A stretch of DNA of 64,000 nucleotides from an uncultured eubacterium 1-6 (GTDB taxonomy: Bacteria; Bacillota; Clostridia; Lachnospirales; Lachnospiraceae): the NCBI GenBank assembly GCA_903789595.1, contig CAIFEZ010000006.1, positions 1 to 64,000 of the forward strand. The letters run 5' to 3'. Positions 8,517-17,510 of this stretch are shown here, in pieces (position 1 is the stretch's first letter; each line of letters starts with the position of its first letter). The notes under the pieces were generated by a model, which was not told the origin of the DNA, searched no databases, and saw nothing but the letters and a program-made list of their open reading frames with translations. A program made the translations under genes and the position numbers.

Positions 8517-9365
8517 ATGAAGATTCTGGATACAAAATTTGTCCGTGGATTTGTGAAGATGGCGGATGACGGATTCAAGCAGGGCTGGCATGAGAGAAAC
8601 GGAGGAAACCTTTCCTATCGCCTGAAGCCTTCAGAGGTGGAGGAGATCCGTCCGCGTCTGAATGATCACGCGGACTGGGCGCCGATCGGAACCAGTGTAC
8701 CGGGACTTGCCGGAGAATTTTTCCTGATCACGGGAAGCGGAAAATACTTCCGGAACATTGCCGTGGATCCGGAAGCCTGCCTCGCGATCATTGAGCTGGA
8801 TGACAAGGGGGAGAATTACCGGATCCGCTGGGGACTTGTTGAGGGCGGACGCCCGACGAGCGAGCTTCCCGCTCATATGATGAACCATGAGGTGAAGAAG
8901 AGGGTGACAAACGGCAGGCACCGGGTCATCTACCACGCGCACACCACGAACATCATTGCGCTCACCTTTGTGCTTCCTCTGAAGGATGAGATCTTCACAC
9001 GGGAGCTCTGGGAATCCGCGACAGAGTGTCCGGTCGTTTTCCCGGACGGTGTTGGTGTCGTGCCGTGGATGGTTCCGGGCGGAAGAGATATCGCCGTCGC
9101 GACCAGCCGCCTGATGGAGAAGTACGATGTAGCGATCTGGGCGCATCACGGGATGTTCTGCTCCGGCGAAGATTTCGATCTCACCTTCGGCCTGATGCAT
9201 ACTGTTGAAAAATCTGCAGAGATCCTTCTTAAGGTTCTGGCTGTGTCCCCGGTAAAGCGTCAGACAATCACTCCGGATGATTTCCGGGAGGTGGCGAAGG
9301 GATTCCACATCAGTCTTCCGGAGAGATTTCTCTACGAGAAGAAAAATCCGGGCGGAATCGAGTAA
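8517..9365 (+). CDS. rhaD: Rhamnulose-1-phosphate aldolase (class II aldolase/adducin family)
   Basis: 282 residues. RhaD cleaves L-rhamnulose 1-phosphate to dihydroxyacetone phosphate and L-lactaldehyde in the cytosol, using zinc. The sequence shows the glutamate in RPTSELPAHMM, the zinc ligands in YHAHTTN and the third histidine in IWAHHGMF. The length matches RhaD (about 275). AGGAGG (8502-8507) fixes the start at ATG 8517 rather than 8499. No rhamnose kinase or isomerase is adjacent, so the gene stands alone; a sibling aldolase specificity (for example fuculose phosphate) is less likely but possible. Confidence 0.87.
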   Translation: MKILDTKFVRGFVKMADDGFKQGWHERNGGNLSYRLKPSEVEEIRPRLNDHADWAPIGTSVPGLAGEFFLITGSGKYFRNIAVDPEACLAIIELDDKGENYRIRWGLVEGGRPTSELPAHMMNHEVKKRVTNGRHRVIYHAHTTNIIALTFVLPLKDEIFTRELWESATECPVVFPDGVGVVPWMVPGGRDIAVATSRLMEKYDVAIWAHHGMFCSGEDFDLTFGLMHTVEKSAEILLKVLAVSPVKRQTITPDDFREVAKGFHISLPERFLYEKKNPGGIE

Positions 9366-9424
9366 AGATGTGAAATAACAGCACGCAGGTGCCGTTCGTG
9401 TGCAAAGCTTAATATTTGACGAAG

Positions 9425-9460
9425 ATGCCTTCTGCCGGTAAAATGGTGGAAGGTATTTTT
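9425..9460 (+). terminator. Terminator after rhaD
   Basis: ATGCCTTC and GAAGGTAT pair, extended by TGCC/GGTG, and are followed by TTTTT. It lies 60 bases past the aldolase stop. Confidence 0.7.
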
Positions 9461-9515
9461 GTGTATAAGGCAGTCACAGAACGAGAATGAACGGGGATCG
9501 GAGCGGGAAGAGAAT

Positions 9516-9836
9516 ATGAGCAATCTGAAAAAGGGAAAAATATTAATGGGAGTCGCGGCGGTGCTTGTCCTGGCAGACGCATTTGTGATGATACTGGACA
9601 CAGTTATCTCCTATTCGGTGGCCGCATCCTATATCGCGATGCTGACGCTTCTGATCAGTCCGTTTGCGGGACTGGCCTGCTCGATTATGTCGTGGATCTT
9701 TCTGGGAAGAGCAAAGCCGGAAGGCGCGGACCACATCGTGATCTGGCGCTGGATCGCGTTTGCGCTGATTCTGCTGGACGGATTTCTTGTGGTGACGGTT
9801 CTGCTGCTCCTTCTTCCCGGAATATCGATCACGTAA
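9516..9836 (+). CDS. Small three-span membrane protein, unknown
   Basis: A 106-residue hydrophobic protein with about three membrane segments (around 9-30, 37-62 and 78-102) and a charged loop GRAKPEGADH. I do not recognise the family. ATG 9516 follows a GGGAAG site; the frame opens earlier (9459), but that part overlaps the terminator region. It lies alone between rhaD and another unknown gene. Confidence 0.6.
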   Translation: MSNLKKGKILMGVAAVLVLADAFVMILDTVISYSVAASYIAMLTLLISPFAGLACSIMSWIFLGRAKPEGADHIVIWRWIAFALILLDGFLVVTVLLLLLPGISIT

Positions 9837-10039
9837 GTGACCGCGTAAATATTTGTACAGCATATCGGGGTGATGAAAGCATGGCGCTTACATTATGAGA
9901 TGTATGGACCAGGAAAGCAGGGAACCTTGCAAAGGCTGATGCTGTGTATTCCGCACGGATTGTTCCGCGGATACAGAAAAATCGAAGGCTGCGTCGGATT
10001 CGTTCCGCAGTCAGACAGGAGAGAAAAGAGGAAAAATCA

Positions 10040-10450
10040 ATGAGCCATATATCGGATGCCATGAAGGCGTTTCATGAGAATACAATGTGGATTGTAAACA
10101 ACGGAATGATGGCGGATCTTGCCATCGAGGACACGAACAACAAGGTGATCAACTGGTTTGTGATGCACAGACAGGAGTGGAAGCACGGAGAAATCGTGGA
10201 TTTTATCAGCATGGATGAGGGGACGGGAGTATATACGGTCTACGCGCTCTGCACGGATGATACCGTTTTGGCGATTCCGGAGGATGAGCTGGACAATCCG
10301 GAGGAGTTTGAGATCAACGGACACCACACCTCTATGGTGCGCACCCGCCCGCAGGAGATAACCGGCGAGGACGCCGATCAGCTTGCGGACCGGGTGCTGG
10401 ATGAGCGTGAGAGAATCATGAGGGCGCGGGTTTCCGGAATCCGGAAATAA
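10040..10450 (+). CDS. Hypothetical protein, 136 residues
   Basis: A soluble protein rich in acidic residues and methionine, with motifs NNGMMADLAIEDTNNK, FVMHRQEWKHGEI and a central stretch that looks beta-rich. No recognisable domain. An AGAGGA site precedes ATG 10040. No partner gene is evident; the neighbours are a small membrane protein upstream and a convergent small gene downstream. Confidence 0.6.
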   Translation: MSHISDAMKAFHENTMWIVNNGMMADLAIEDTNNKVINWFVMHRQEWKHGEIVDFISMDEGTGVYTVYALCTDDTVLAIPEDELDNPEEFEINGHHTSMVRTRPQEITGEDADQLADRVLDERERIMRARVSGIRK

Positions 10451-10603
10451 GCTGACACGCCGCGCGGCAATATGCGGAACAATTGCTGACGTTTCTGCCC
10501 ATGTCATCGGAAAACGAGATGACACGTTTGCGGAGCAATCAACGGAACAGGCAGCCCGCAGAACAATGCGATTCCGCAGATCTGGCAAACTACAGGACTG
10601 AGG

Positions 10604-10861
10604 TTACAGGGTGTAGCCCAGTCCCTTCTCATCCAGCATTCTCTGCATATCTTCAACGGACCATGAGGTGATTTCGCCGTTTTCTCTGCCGCCGAGGGCT
10701 TTTCCGTTCAGGCGGATCCTGCCGTCTTCCTTGGCCAGAACCGACCACATATTCTTCAGGAGTGCGTCGGAGGTCTTTTTGCCGATCCGCTCTTCACGGG
10801 AGCGGGCCTTCAGGTAAGCCCAGGATTCATAGGGCAGGAGGATGGTTTTTTCTTCACTCAT
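10604..10861 (-). CDS. Small hypothetical protein with lysine/arginine-rich core
   Basis: 85 residues, MSEEKTILLPYESW..., with a charged middle and a carboxy end containing SWSVEDMQRMLDEKGLGY. Function unknown. The start at 10861 has an AAAGGA site 9 bases upstream (on the minus strand). The frame continues upstream through a 36-bp tandem repeat to 11008, giving a hydrophobic extension with repeated AAVFAIQ; that long form would resemble a signal sequence but has no clear ribosome site. Confidence 0.55.
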   Translation of the reverse strand: MSEEKTILLPYESWAYLKARSREERIGKKTSDALLKNMWSVLAKEDGRIRLNGKALGGRENGEITSWSVEDMQRMLDEKGLGYTL

Positions 10862-10875
10862 TTGCAGTATCCTTT

Positions 10876-10960
10876 CCTGTATCGCAAATACTGCCGCAGG
10901 CATTGCGGAAACCTGTATCGCAAATACTGCCGCAGACATTGCGGAAAATATTGCCGCAGG
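10876..10960. repeat. 36-bp tandem repeat
   Basis: Two nearly perfect 36-bp copies (10876-10911 and 10912-10947, beginning CCTGTATCGCAAATACTGCC) plus a partial third. It lies just upstream of the small minus-strand gene. The period is a multiple of three, so the upstream reading frame stays open across it. Confidence 0.9.
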
Positions 10961-11118
10961 TGACAAAAGCAACACCATCATCTTATTCCAAACTGAATGT
11001 TCCTGCAAGACACCGCCTTCAAATTATAAATGATATATAGAAGAATTGGTATATATTCGCAATATCTATATCATAGGAAATTCTGAAAATGCGGTTATTC
11101 CGCAGATGTTAATTAGAA

Positions 11119-11148
11119 TTGACTAATCGCGCGGCGAGGTGATAGTAT
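11119..11148 (+). promoter_or_regulatory. Promoter of the mntP transcript
   Basis: TTGACT (11119-11124), an 18-base spacer and TAGTAT (11143-11148). It is placed just before the riboswitch leader. Confidence 0.55.
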
Positions 11149-11163
11149 CAACGAAACATAAAA

Positions 11164-11372
11164 CCTTGAGGGAGTAGTTGGCATGAACTGCGGAGGCGCG
11201 AACTGATGAACCGCGAGATCCGATCAGCCATGCAGCAAGTCAACATACTGGCTGTTTCGGCCTGGCTTGCTTTAATCGACGAGACTCATGTAAGCGATGA
11301 TGCTGTACATGGGTCAGACTATACGTATTTATGCCCGGGTACAGCGAAGACTGTAACCCGGGCCTTTTGATG
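11164..11372 (+). promoter_or_regulatory. yybP-ykoY manganese riboswitch
   Basis: The leader begins CTTGAGGGAGTAG and contains GTCAACATACTGGC, CCTGGCTTGCTTTAAT and CGACGAGACTCATG, matching the conserved core of the yybP-ykoY class. It ends with a strong stem (GCCCGGGT/ACCCGGGC, 11333-11362) followed by CTTTT, which can act as the expression platform. The class senses Mn2+ and often controls MntP exporters, exactly the gene found 120 bases downstream. Confidence 0.9.
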
Positions 11373-11492
11373 TGAGATTGCGGGAGTGTGCGGCACGAGT
11401 CAAACCGCGGCTTATACGGTCTGCGGCACACGGATTCTGTGATGACGCAAAGGCAGGGAGCGGGCGGATACGAATGAGGAGAGGATGTCAGG

Positions 11493-12104
11493 ATGGGAAG
11501 TTTGATGAAGTTTGTATTGAACAGTATTTTGCTCGGCGTGGGGCTGGCGATGGATGCTTTTTCGGTGTCGATCGCAAACGGGCTGAATGAGCCCGGGATG
11601 TCCCGGAGAAAAACCTACGGAATAGCGGGATGCTATGCGTTCTTCCAGTTCGCCATGCCTATGATCGGCTGGTTCTGCGTACATACCGTTGCCTCGTATT
11701 TCAGTGCGTTTCAGAAGTTCATCCCCTGGATTGCGCTGATTCTGCTTCTGTATATCGGAGGGCAGATGCTGATCGAAGGAATCCGCAAGATAAGAAACAA
11801 ATGCGCGGAGAATCCGGATAACTGCGGGTGCGAGACGAAGACGATGCTCACGAAGAAAACGCTGATCATGCAGGGAATTGCGACCTCCATCGATGCACTC
11901 TCGGTCGGCTTTACGATTTCCGGTTACGGAACCGGGGCCGCGTTCTCAAGCTCGCTGATCATCGCAGCGGTCACGTTTGTGATCTGCATGATCGGACTTC
12001 TCTTCGGGAAGAAATTCGGCGAGAGGCTTTCGGAAAAGGCGACGATACTCGGCGGCGTCATTCTGATCGCGATCGGAATCGAGATTTTTGTGACCGGAAT
12101 CTGA
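11493..12104 (+). CDS. mntP: Manganese efflux pump MntP
   Basis: 203 residues, six predicted membrane helices in two three-helix repeats. The signatures LGVGLAMDAFSVSIANG (helix 1) and IATSIDALSVGFTISG (helix 4) contain the conserved membrane aspartates of the MntP/DUF204 family. It exports Mn2+ to prevent toxicity. GAGGAGAGGA precedes ATG 11493; an in-frame ATG at 11505 is possible. A short cysteine-bearing loop (NKCAENPDNCGCETK) lies between the repeats. The upstream Mn2+ riboswitch supports the assignment. Confidence 0.95.
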   Translation: MGSLMKFVLNSILLGVGLAMDAFSVSIANGLNEPGMSRRKTYGIAGCYAFFQFAMPMIGWFCVHTVASYFSAFQKFIPWIALILLLYIGGQMLIEGIRKIRNKCAENPDNCGCETKTMLTKKTLIMQGIATSIDALSVGFTISGYGTGAAFSSSLIIAAVTFVICMIGLLFGKKFGERLSEKATILGGVILIAIGIEIFVTGI

Positions 12105-12248
12105 TGACTGCTCAAAGACTGTCCGATTGGCGAAAATATGCAGATCGGTTTGAAGGCTGCGGATTTTTTCGCATCCTTTATATACAAACATCGGGAGATT
12201 TCCTTTTGCCGTGTGCACGTTATTGAATTTGAATGCTTAAATATGGCG

Positions 12249-12331
12249 AAACCGCGGAAGTTATCCGTGACGGAAGGGTGTCCTGCAGGACGGGGCATCG
12301 GGAGTCACGAATAGTTTTCGCGGTTTTTTTT
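12249..12331 (+). terminator. Long nested terminator-like structure
   Basis: AAACCGCG (12249) pairs with CGCGGTTT (12319), CGTGAC with GTCACG, and an inner GTCCTGCAGGAC palindrome caps the fold; eight T follow the outer stem. It could end the mntP transcript. Its three nested stems are larger than a simple terminator needs. Confidence 0.6.
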
Positions 12332-12629
12332 GTTCCGTTTTTTGCTTCACTGCGGGGAATATTTGTCGGATACCTTTTATATTTTTTGAATACAACAAAG
12401 ATATCTTCAAAACAAAGAACATACTAATAAAATTGTACTGGCACAAAACCATTGCGTTCGTATATATATTGTGCGGAAATCGCATCTTTTGTTTGACCGC
12501 ACATCGAACAGATACGGAAAATATACTGCGAACACAGACAAAAACAAAATGTCATATATCGTTTTGCACAAAAAGAGAACTGGAAATCTGTGTAAAACAT
12601 AAGAAATATATTTGATTCGCAAATATATA
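12332..12629. other. AT-rich gap before the polyol operon
   Basis: No supported gene. Two similar words, TTCGTATATATATTGTGCGG (12458-12477) and TTCGCAAATATATATTGTTT (12616-12635), stand 158 bases apart, the second overlapping the operon -35 box. They could be operator sites for the DeoR regulators encoded downstream (inference). Confidence 0.35.
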
Positions 12630-12658
12630 TTGTTTAAAACACAGATATGTTGTACAAT
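12630..12658 (+). promoter_or_regulatory. Promoter of the polyol operon
   Basis: TTGTTT (12630-12635), a 17-base spacer and TACAAT (12653-12658), 140 bases before the first gene. Confidence 0.65.
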
Positions 12659-12799
12659 GGCTACAACAAACAGGAAAGAAACAAAGATGTTATCCTGCAA
12701 AACGTTCAAATGATAAGAACGCACAGAAACAAGGCATCACAGACAATCTAATGATTCATCCGGGACGTAAAGATCCGGAAAATTTTAAGGAGGGTTTAC

Positions 12800-13963
12800 A
12801 TGAAAGCATTAACAAGGTACTGCGACAATGGTGAATTTGGCGGCTATCATTACATCGATTTCCCAATTCCGGAGTGCGGCCCGGAGGATATCATCATCCG
12901 GTTAAAGGCGGCGGCTATCTGCGGAGCGGATATGAAGCACTGGTATGCGGATCTGAATGGAGAGAACAAGTCTGAGACACTGAACTCGATCCGGGGCCAT
13001 GAATTTTCCGGCGTAATCGTTAAGGTCGGTAAGGATGTAAAGAACTGGCATGTAGGACAGAGAGTTGTATCCGATAACAGCGGACATGTAGATCCGAACT
13101 GCCTGGCGACAATGAAGGGAGATTTTCTCCTTAGCAGCAACAAGGTGAATCTGGGACTTGACAACAATTACAAGCAGTTCGGAGGATCCGGCGGATTTGC
13201 CAAGTATGCCAAGATTCCGGGAGAGATTCTGAGAATCCATCCGCAGGCGATCTGGGAGATCCCGGAGGGCATCAAGTATGAGGAGGCGGCAGTTCTGGAT
13301 CCGATCGCCAATGCATACAAGGCTGTGGCTCAGCAGTCTCATCTCCTTCCCGGGCAGGATGTTGTCGTATTCGGTACCGGCCCGCTTGGATTATTCTCGG
13401 TGCAGATCGCAAGAATTATGGGTGCGGTAAATATCGTGATGGTGGGACTGGATGCCGATGTTCCGGTTCGTTTCCCGATTGCCAGAGAGCTTGGCGCCAC
13501 ACATTGCGTAAATGGTTCTAAAGAAGATGTTGTAAAGCGCTGCAGGGAGATCTGCGGCGAGAATAATCTCGGACTTGTGGTTGAGTGCTCGGGAGCAACG
13601 ATCGCGATGAAGCAGGCGATCGAGATGCTTAGGCCGAACGGAGAGGTTGTCCGTGTGGGTATGGGATATAAGCCGCTTGAGTTCTCTATCAACAATATTT
13701 CCGAGTGGAACAAGAGTATCATCGGTCATCAGGCATACGACACGGAATCCTGGCTGAATTCCATCCGTCTGCTGAAATCCGGCGCGATTCAGGTTGAGCC
13801 GCTCATTACACATCGTCTTGGCCTGTCTCACTGGAAGGAAGGATTTGCGGCAATGGCGGACAAGACCGCGATCAAGTGCGTGTTCCATTATGACGAGGCG
13901 GATAAGGATACAAAAGAATACGGCGAACCGGATTTCCCGGACGATTATGATTTCAAGGATTGA
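12800..13963 (+). CDS. Zinc-dependent sugar/polyol dehydrogenase (MDR family)
   Basis: 387 residues of the medium-chain dehydrogenase family. Catalytic zinc ligands C41 (AICGAD) and H67-E68 (RGHEFSG) are present; the nucleotide fold has VFGTGPLGLFSVQ. The four-cysteine structural zinc lobe is absent, being replaced by a region ending NYKQFGGSGGFAKY. Relatives oxidise polyols or hydroxy-ketoses with NAD(P). An AAGGAGG site precedes ATG 12800. It is the first gene of an operon with an epimerase, transporter, second dehydrogenase, aldolase and kinase; an acidic carboxy-terminal tail is unusual. The exact substrate is unknown. Confidence 0.85.
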   Translation: MKALTRYCDNGEFGGYHYIDFPIPECGPEDIIIRLKAAAICGADMKHWYADLNGENKSETLNSIRGHEFSGVIVKVGKDVKNWHVGQRVVSDNSGHVDPNCLATMKGDFLLSSNKVNLGLDNNYKQFGGSGGFAKYAKIPGEILRIHPQAIWEIPEGIKYEEAAVLDPIANAYKAVAQQSHLLPGQDVVVFGTGPLGLFSVQIARIMGAVNIVMVGLDADVPVRFPIARELGATHCVNGSKEDVVKRCREICGENNLGLVVECSGATIAMKQAIEMLRPNGEVVRVGMGYKPLEFSINNISEWNKSIIGHQAYDTESWLNSIRLLKSGAIQVEPLITHRLGLSHWKEGFAAMADKTAIKCVFHYDEADKDTKEYGEPDFPDDYDFKD

Positions 13964-14051
13964 AGGAATCGCTGAGCAGCGCGGGCGGAAAGCCTGCGCT
14001 GCTTCCGGACACAGAAAGAGATAAGTACAGTCGAAAAAGGATTGGTTTACT

Positions 14052-14747
14052 ATGGACAAAAAACTTCTTCTGGCTCCGTCCATGGGGTGCTGTGACCTGT
14101 TTGATTTCAGGCATCAGGTGGAGTATATCGACAGATTTGCCGATTTTCTGCATATCGATATCAAAGATGGAAATTATGTGAAGACCTACAGCATCGGACC
14201 GGATTTTATGAAGGCGCTGAAACCGCATGTCAGTACACCGATGGACGCGCACCTGATGGTGAAGCATCCGCAGTGGATTATCGACGAGTGCGCCGAAGCC
14301 GGGGCGACATATATTACTCCGCATACGGACTGCATTGAAAGCGATGCGTTTGTTACTTTCAACCATATCATTTCCCTGGGATGCAAAGCGGGCGCAGCCC
14401 TGAATCCGGCGTCTCCTCTTGAGGCGATCCGTTATTATCTTCCGCTTCTCTCGAAGGTGACGATCATGATCGTGGATGCGGGATATGCAGGGCAGAAGGT
14501 AATCCGTGAAATGTACGGAAAAATACGGACTCTGGTCAGATGGCGCGAGGAAATGGGATTGCATTTTCTGATCGAGGCGGACGGATCGATGAATCGCGAT
14601 GTATACAGGCCGCTGTATGAGGCAGGCGCGGATGTTGTGGTGCTCGGACCGCCTGCGCTCTGGAATAAGGATCAGGACATTGAAAAGGCATGGGCAGTCA
14701 TGCAGACGGAAGTGGATGAAGAATTGCGTGCAGCAGGAAGAAAATGA
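14052..14747 (+). CDS. Ketose-phosphate 3-epimerase, AlsE-like
   Basis: 231 residues, a ribulose-phosphate 3-epimerase-type TIM barrel. Metal and acid/base positions appear in LAPSMGCCDL, FLHIDIKDGNYV, MDAHLMV and IVDAGYAGQKVI. Overall length and several stretches (LNPASPLEAIRYYLP, WREEMGL, EADGSMNRDVY) resemble D-allulose-6-phosphate 3-epimerase more than pentose-phosphate Rpe. It would interconvert C3 epimers of a phosphorylated ketose in the cytosol. It lies 88 bases after the first dehydrogenase and 12 bases before the transporter. Confidence 0.82.
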   Translation: MDKKLLLAPSMGCCDLFDFRHQVEYIDRFADFLHIDIKDGNYVKTYSIGPDFMKALKPHVSTPMDAHLMVKHPQWIIDECAEAGATYITPHTDCIESDAFVTFNHIISLGCKAGAALNPASPLEAIRYYLPLLSKVTIMIVDAGYAGQKVIREMYGKIRTLVRWREEMGLHFLIEADGSMNRDVYRPLYEAGADVVVLGPPALWNKDQDIEKAWAVMQTEVDEELRAAGRK

Positions 14748-14759
14748 GAGGAATCAAGA

Positions 14760-16139
14760 ATGGCTAAATCAAGTGCAAATATCGGAGCGAGGCTGGATCG
14801 TCTCCCGAATTCAAAGTGGCATGTGAAAATGTGGCTGGTAACAGCTTTTGCTCTGCTGGTATGCTGGTCAAACGGAATCGGAGGAGCGGTTCAGAACATT
14901 TTGCTCAATGAGGTCCACTGGCTGGAAAAGGGGTCCACGCTTCTTGCCATGTGGGGAACCACATATACAATAGGGCAGCTTTTTGGCGCGTTGGTAGGCG
15001 GCCCGATCGGCGATAAGATCGGAAGAAAAAAATCGATTATCTTATATGAGGCGATTCATATCGCGGTAATGATCGGCGCTGCGTTGTCGCCGAATGTGTA
15101 TGTTCTCTATGTGTTCAGACTTGCTCAGGGATTCGGTCTCGGCGCTCTGCTTGTCGTTCTTTTTGCGGGATTCACAGAGTATGTTCCCGGAAGAAACCGC
15201 GGCACATGGTCGAGCCGGACTTCTTTCCTCGGAAACTGGGCGCATCCGATCTGCAACCTGATCGCACTCATTCTTATCGGAACCGGCATGAGCATGAGCA
15301 TGAACTGGAGAGTTGAATTCATGATTCCTTCGGTTCTCTCCATTATCGCGACACTTCTGGTCGCATCCAAGTTCCCGGAGTCTCCCAGATGGCTGGAGTC
15401 TCAGGGAAGAGTGGAAGAGGCGGACGCGATCATGACCAAGATCGAGAAGGAAATTGAGGCGTCCACCGGAAAGCCGCTGCCTCCGGTTCAGGCGGAGCCG
15501 AAGGAGATCAAGAATCTTCCGTATTCTGCACTGTTCCATGGGAAGCTGCTCAGAAGAACGATCGTCGGATCTCTGGTTCTGATCGGCATGAACACGATCC
15601 AGTACACATTGATGAACTGGATGCCTTCTCTGCTGAACGGCCTCGGGTACGATACCTCTCAGTCTCAGTTTATGACAATGTTCGGCCTTTTCGGGGCTCC
15701 GTTCGGAATTTTTATCGCTTCTCTTATCATGGATAAGATCCCGCGTAAGGTTATGGGCGTAGTTCTTCTGGCGGGGATGGCGGTATTCGGCATCATCATC
15801 GGTGCCGCTACATCCACCGGAGCGGTAGGCGAGACGGGACTGATTGTTCTTACCTTCCTAATGAACACGATTATTTACATGTATGTATGTTACGCATCTG
15901 CCGTATATGTGCCAGAGATGTGGCCGACATCCGCGAAGCTCTCGGGATCCGGATTCTCAAATGCGATGGGCCGGGTAAGCAATGTATTCTTCCCGTTCCT
16001 GGTAACCGCGATGGCTGCCAAGAGTTCCAGCTACGTATTTGTACTTCTGGCCATTGTAGCGGCGATCATCGCGGTAAGCGTCGTCTTCCTCGGAGTAGAG
16101 ACCAGAGGAGAATCTGTCGAGGATATCGGCGATATATAA
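14760..16139 (+). CDS. MFS sugar/polyol porter
   Basis: 459 residues with about 12 membrane helices. The family signature is GPIGDKIGRKKSI between helices 2 and 3, with a matching DKIPRKVMG in the second half, and FPESPRWL follows helix 6 as in sugar porters. A hydrophilic central loop (about 215-255) joins the halves. It probably imports the polyol or ketose used by this operon. A GAGGAA site precedes the ATG. Confidence 0.85.
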   Translation: MAKSSANIGARLDRLPNSKWHVKMWLVTAFALLVCWSNGIGGAVQNILLNEVHWLEKGSTLLAMWGTTYTIGQLFGALVGGPIGDKIGRKKSIILYEAIHIAVMIGAALSPNVYVLYVFRLAQGFGLGALLVVLFAGFTEYVPGRNRGTWSSRTSFLGNWAHPICNLIALILIGTGMSMSMNWRVEFMIPSVLSIIATLLVASKFPESPRWLESQGRVEEADAIMTKIEKEIEASTGKPLPPVQAEPKEIKNLPYSALFHGKLLRRTIVGSLVLIGMNTIQYTLMNWMPSLLNGLGYDTSQSQFMTMFGLFGAPFGIFIASLIMDKIPRKVMGVVLLAGMAVFGIIIGAATSTGAVGETGLIVLTFLMNTIIYMYVCYASAVYVPEMWPTSAKLSGSGFSNAMGRVSNVFFPFLVTAMAAKSSSYVFVLLAIVAAIIAVSVVFLGVETRGESVEDIGDI

Positions 16140-16279
16140 TACGGGTATTTCGTGAACGGAAAAACTCCGTGAGCGGATATTGATGAATTTGTCACACGGA
16201 TCAGTTGGCGCCGACGCCGTATCGCGGCCTCTTCATTTCGATGCTTCGATGCGGCGCAGCAGTTGGGAGGATGAGTAAA

Positions 16280-17374
16280 TTGGAAAATTCACAGGCAATA
16301 CTGGTAAAACCGCAGCAGTTTGAGATTGAGGAATGCCCGATTCCCGAACCGAAGGCGGACGAAATTCTGATGAAGGTGGAATATGTGGGAATGTGCGGGT
16401 CGGATATTCACGGATTTGAATTCGGACCGTATAAAAAACCGAAGCCGGGGCAGAAAGTCGGACTCGGCCATGAGGTGGCCGGTGAAGTCGTAAAGATCGG
16501 GTCCGAAGTCACCAAATTCAAGGTCGGGGACAAGGTTCTGATTGAACCCGGTGTGCCGGATGACTCTTGTGAATACTGCAGATCGGGACATTACAATGTA
16601 TGTCCGGACGTAGACTTTCTGGCGACGGCGCCGAATTTCAAGGGCGCATACACGCAGTACATGACGCATCCGGAATCCTGGACCTATCATATCCCGGAGG
16701 GAATGACAACGCTTGAGGCAGCCCTGGTTGAACCGGCTGCGGTCGGCATGCATGCCGCGATCCTCGGCGAAGCCAGACTCGGAAGCCATATCGTCATACT
16801 CGGATGCGGAACGATCGGACTGATGACCATGCAGGCATGTCTGAGTCTCGGAGCCACCGACATCACAATGGTTGACATGATGCAGAAAAAACTTGATTTT
16901 GCCAAAAAGCTGGGCGCCAGACAGGTTATCAACACACAGGATATCAAGCCATCGAACGGTGAGAGATGCACTCCGGATGATATCGCCGCTTATCTGAGAT
17001 CTGAGGATCAGTTTGGAAAGCACGGTGTGGATCTTGTGTTTGAATGTTCCGGATCCGGATTTCTTGCTCAGGTTGCGGTGGGAATCGTTGCCTTCGCAGG
17101 AAAGGTGATGATGGTGGGAACACAGGCAAAGCCGGTGCCGGTTGACTTCGGCAGAATCAACCGCGAGGTGACTATCATGACGACGTTCCGCTACTGCAAT
17201 AATTTCCCGCAGACCATTGAGGCGATTGCGTCCGGTAAGTTCAATGTAAAGGATATGGTTACCGGCATCTATGACTACAAGGATATTCAGTCGGCCTTTG
17301 AGGAGGCGATTGATCCGGTAAAGAAACAGGACATGATCAAGGGAGTCATCCGCGTCGGCGGAACAGAGTTCTGA
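16280..17374 (+). CDS. Zinc-dependent sorbitol/xylitol-type dehydrogenase
   Basis: 364 residues, MDR family. Catalytic zinc ligands are C39 (GMCGSDIHGF) and H64-E65 (GLGHEVAGE); VILGCGTIGLM starts the NAD fold. Only three of the four structural-zinc cysteines remain (C97, C100, C108; the first position is Asp), as in several sorbitol dehydrogenases. GGGAGG at 16265-16270 abuts an in-frame ATG (16271) but is ideally spaced for TTG 16280, so I chose TTG. It differs clearly from the first dehydrogenase of the operon, suggesting two oxidation steps or two substrates. Confidence 0.85.
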   Translation: MENSQAILVKPQQFEIEECPIPEPKADEILMKVEYVGMCGSDIHGFEFGPYKKPKPGQKVGLGHEVAGEVVKIGSEVTKFKVGDKVLIEPGVPDDSCEYCRSGHYNVCPDVDFLATAPNFKGAYTQYMTHPESWTYHIPEGMTTLEAALVEPAAVGMHAAILGEARLGSHIVILGCGTIGLMTMQACLSLGATDITMVDMMQKKLDFAKKLGARQVINTQDIKPSNGERCTPDDIAAYLRSEDQFGKHGVDLVFECSGSGFLAQVAVGIVAFAGKVMMVGTQAKPVPVDFGRINREVTIMTTFRYCNNFPQTIEAIASGKFNVKDMVTGIYDYKDIQSAFEEAIDPVKKQDMIKGVIRVGGTEF

Positions 17375-17510
17375 AGCGGCACCGCGGAACCGGCGGTTTT
17401 GCAGACCGCGCGGGCCGCGGAAACCCTGCAGATCGGGAAGCATCAGACAGATAAAGAGAACCCCTCGGGGGCCTTTACAATAAATATTAGCAGACAGGAG
17501 GAAAAACAAT

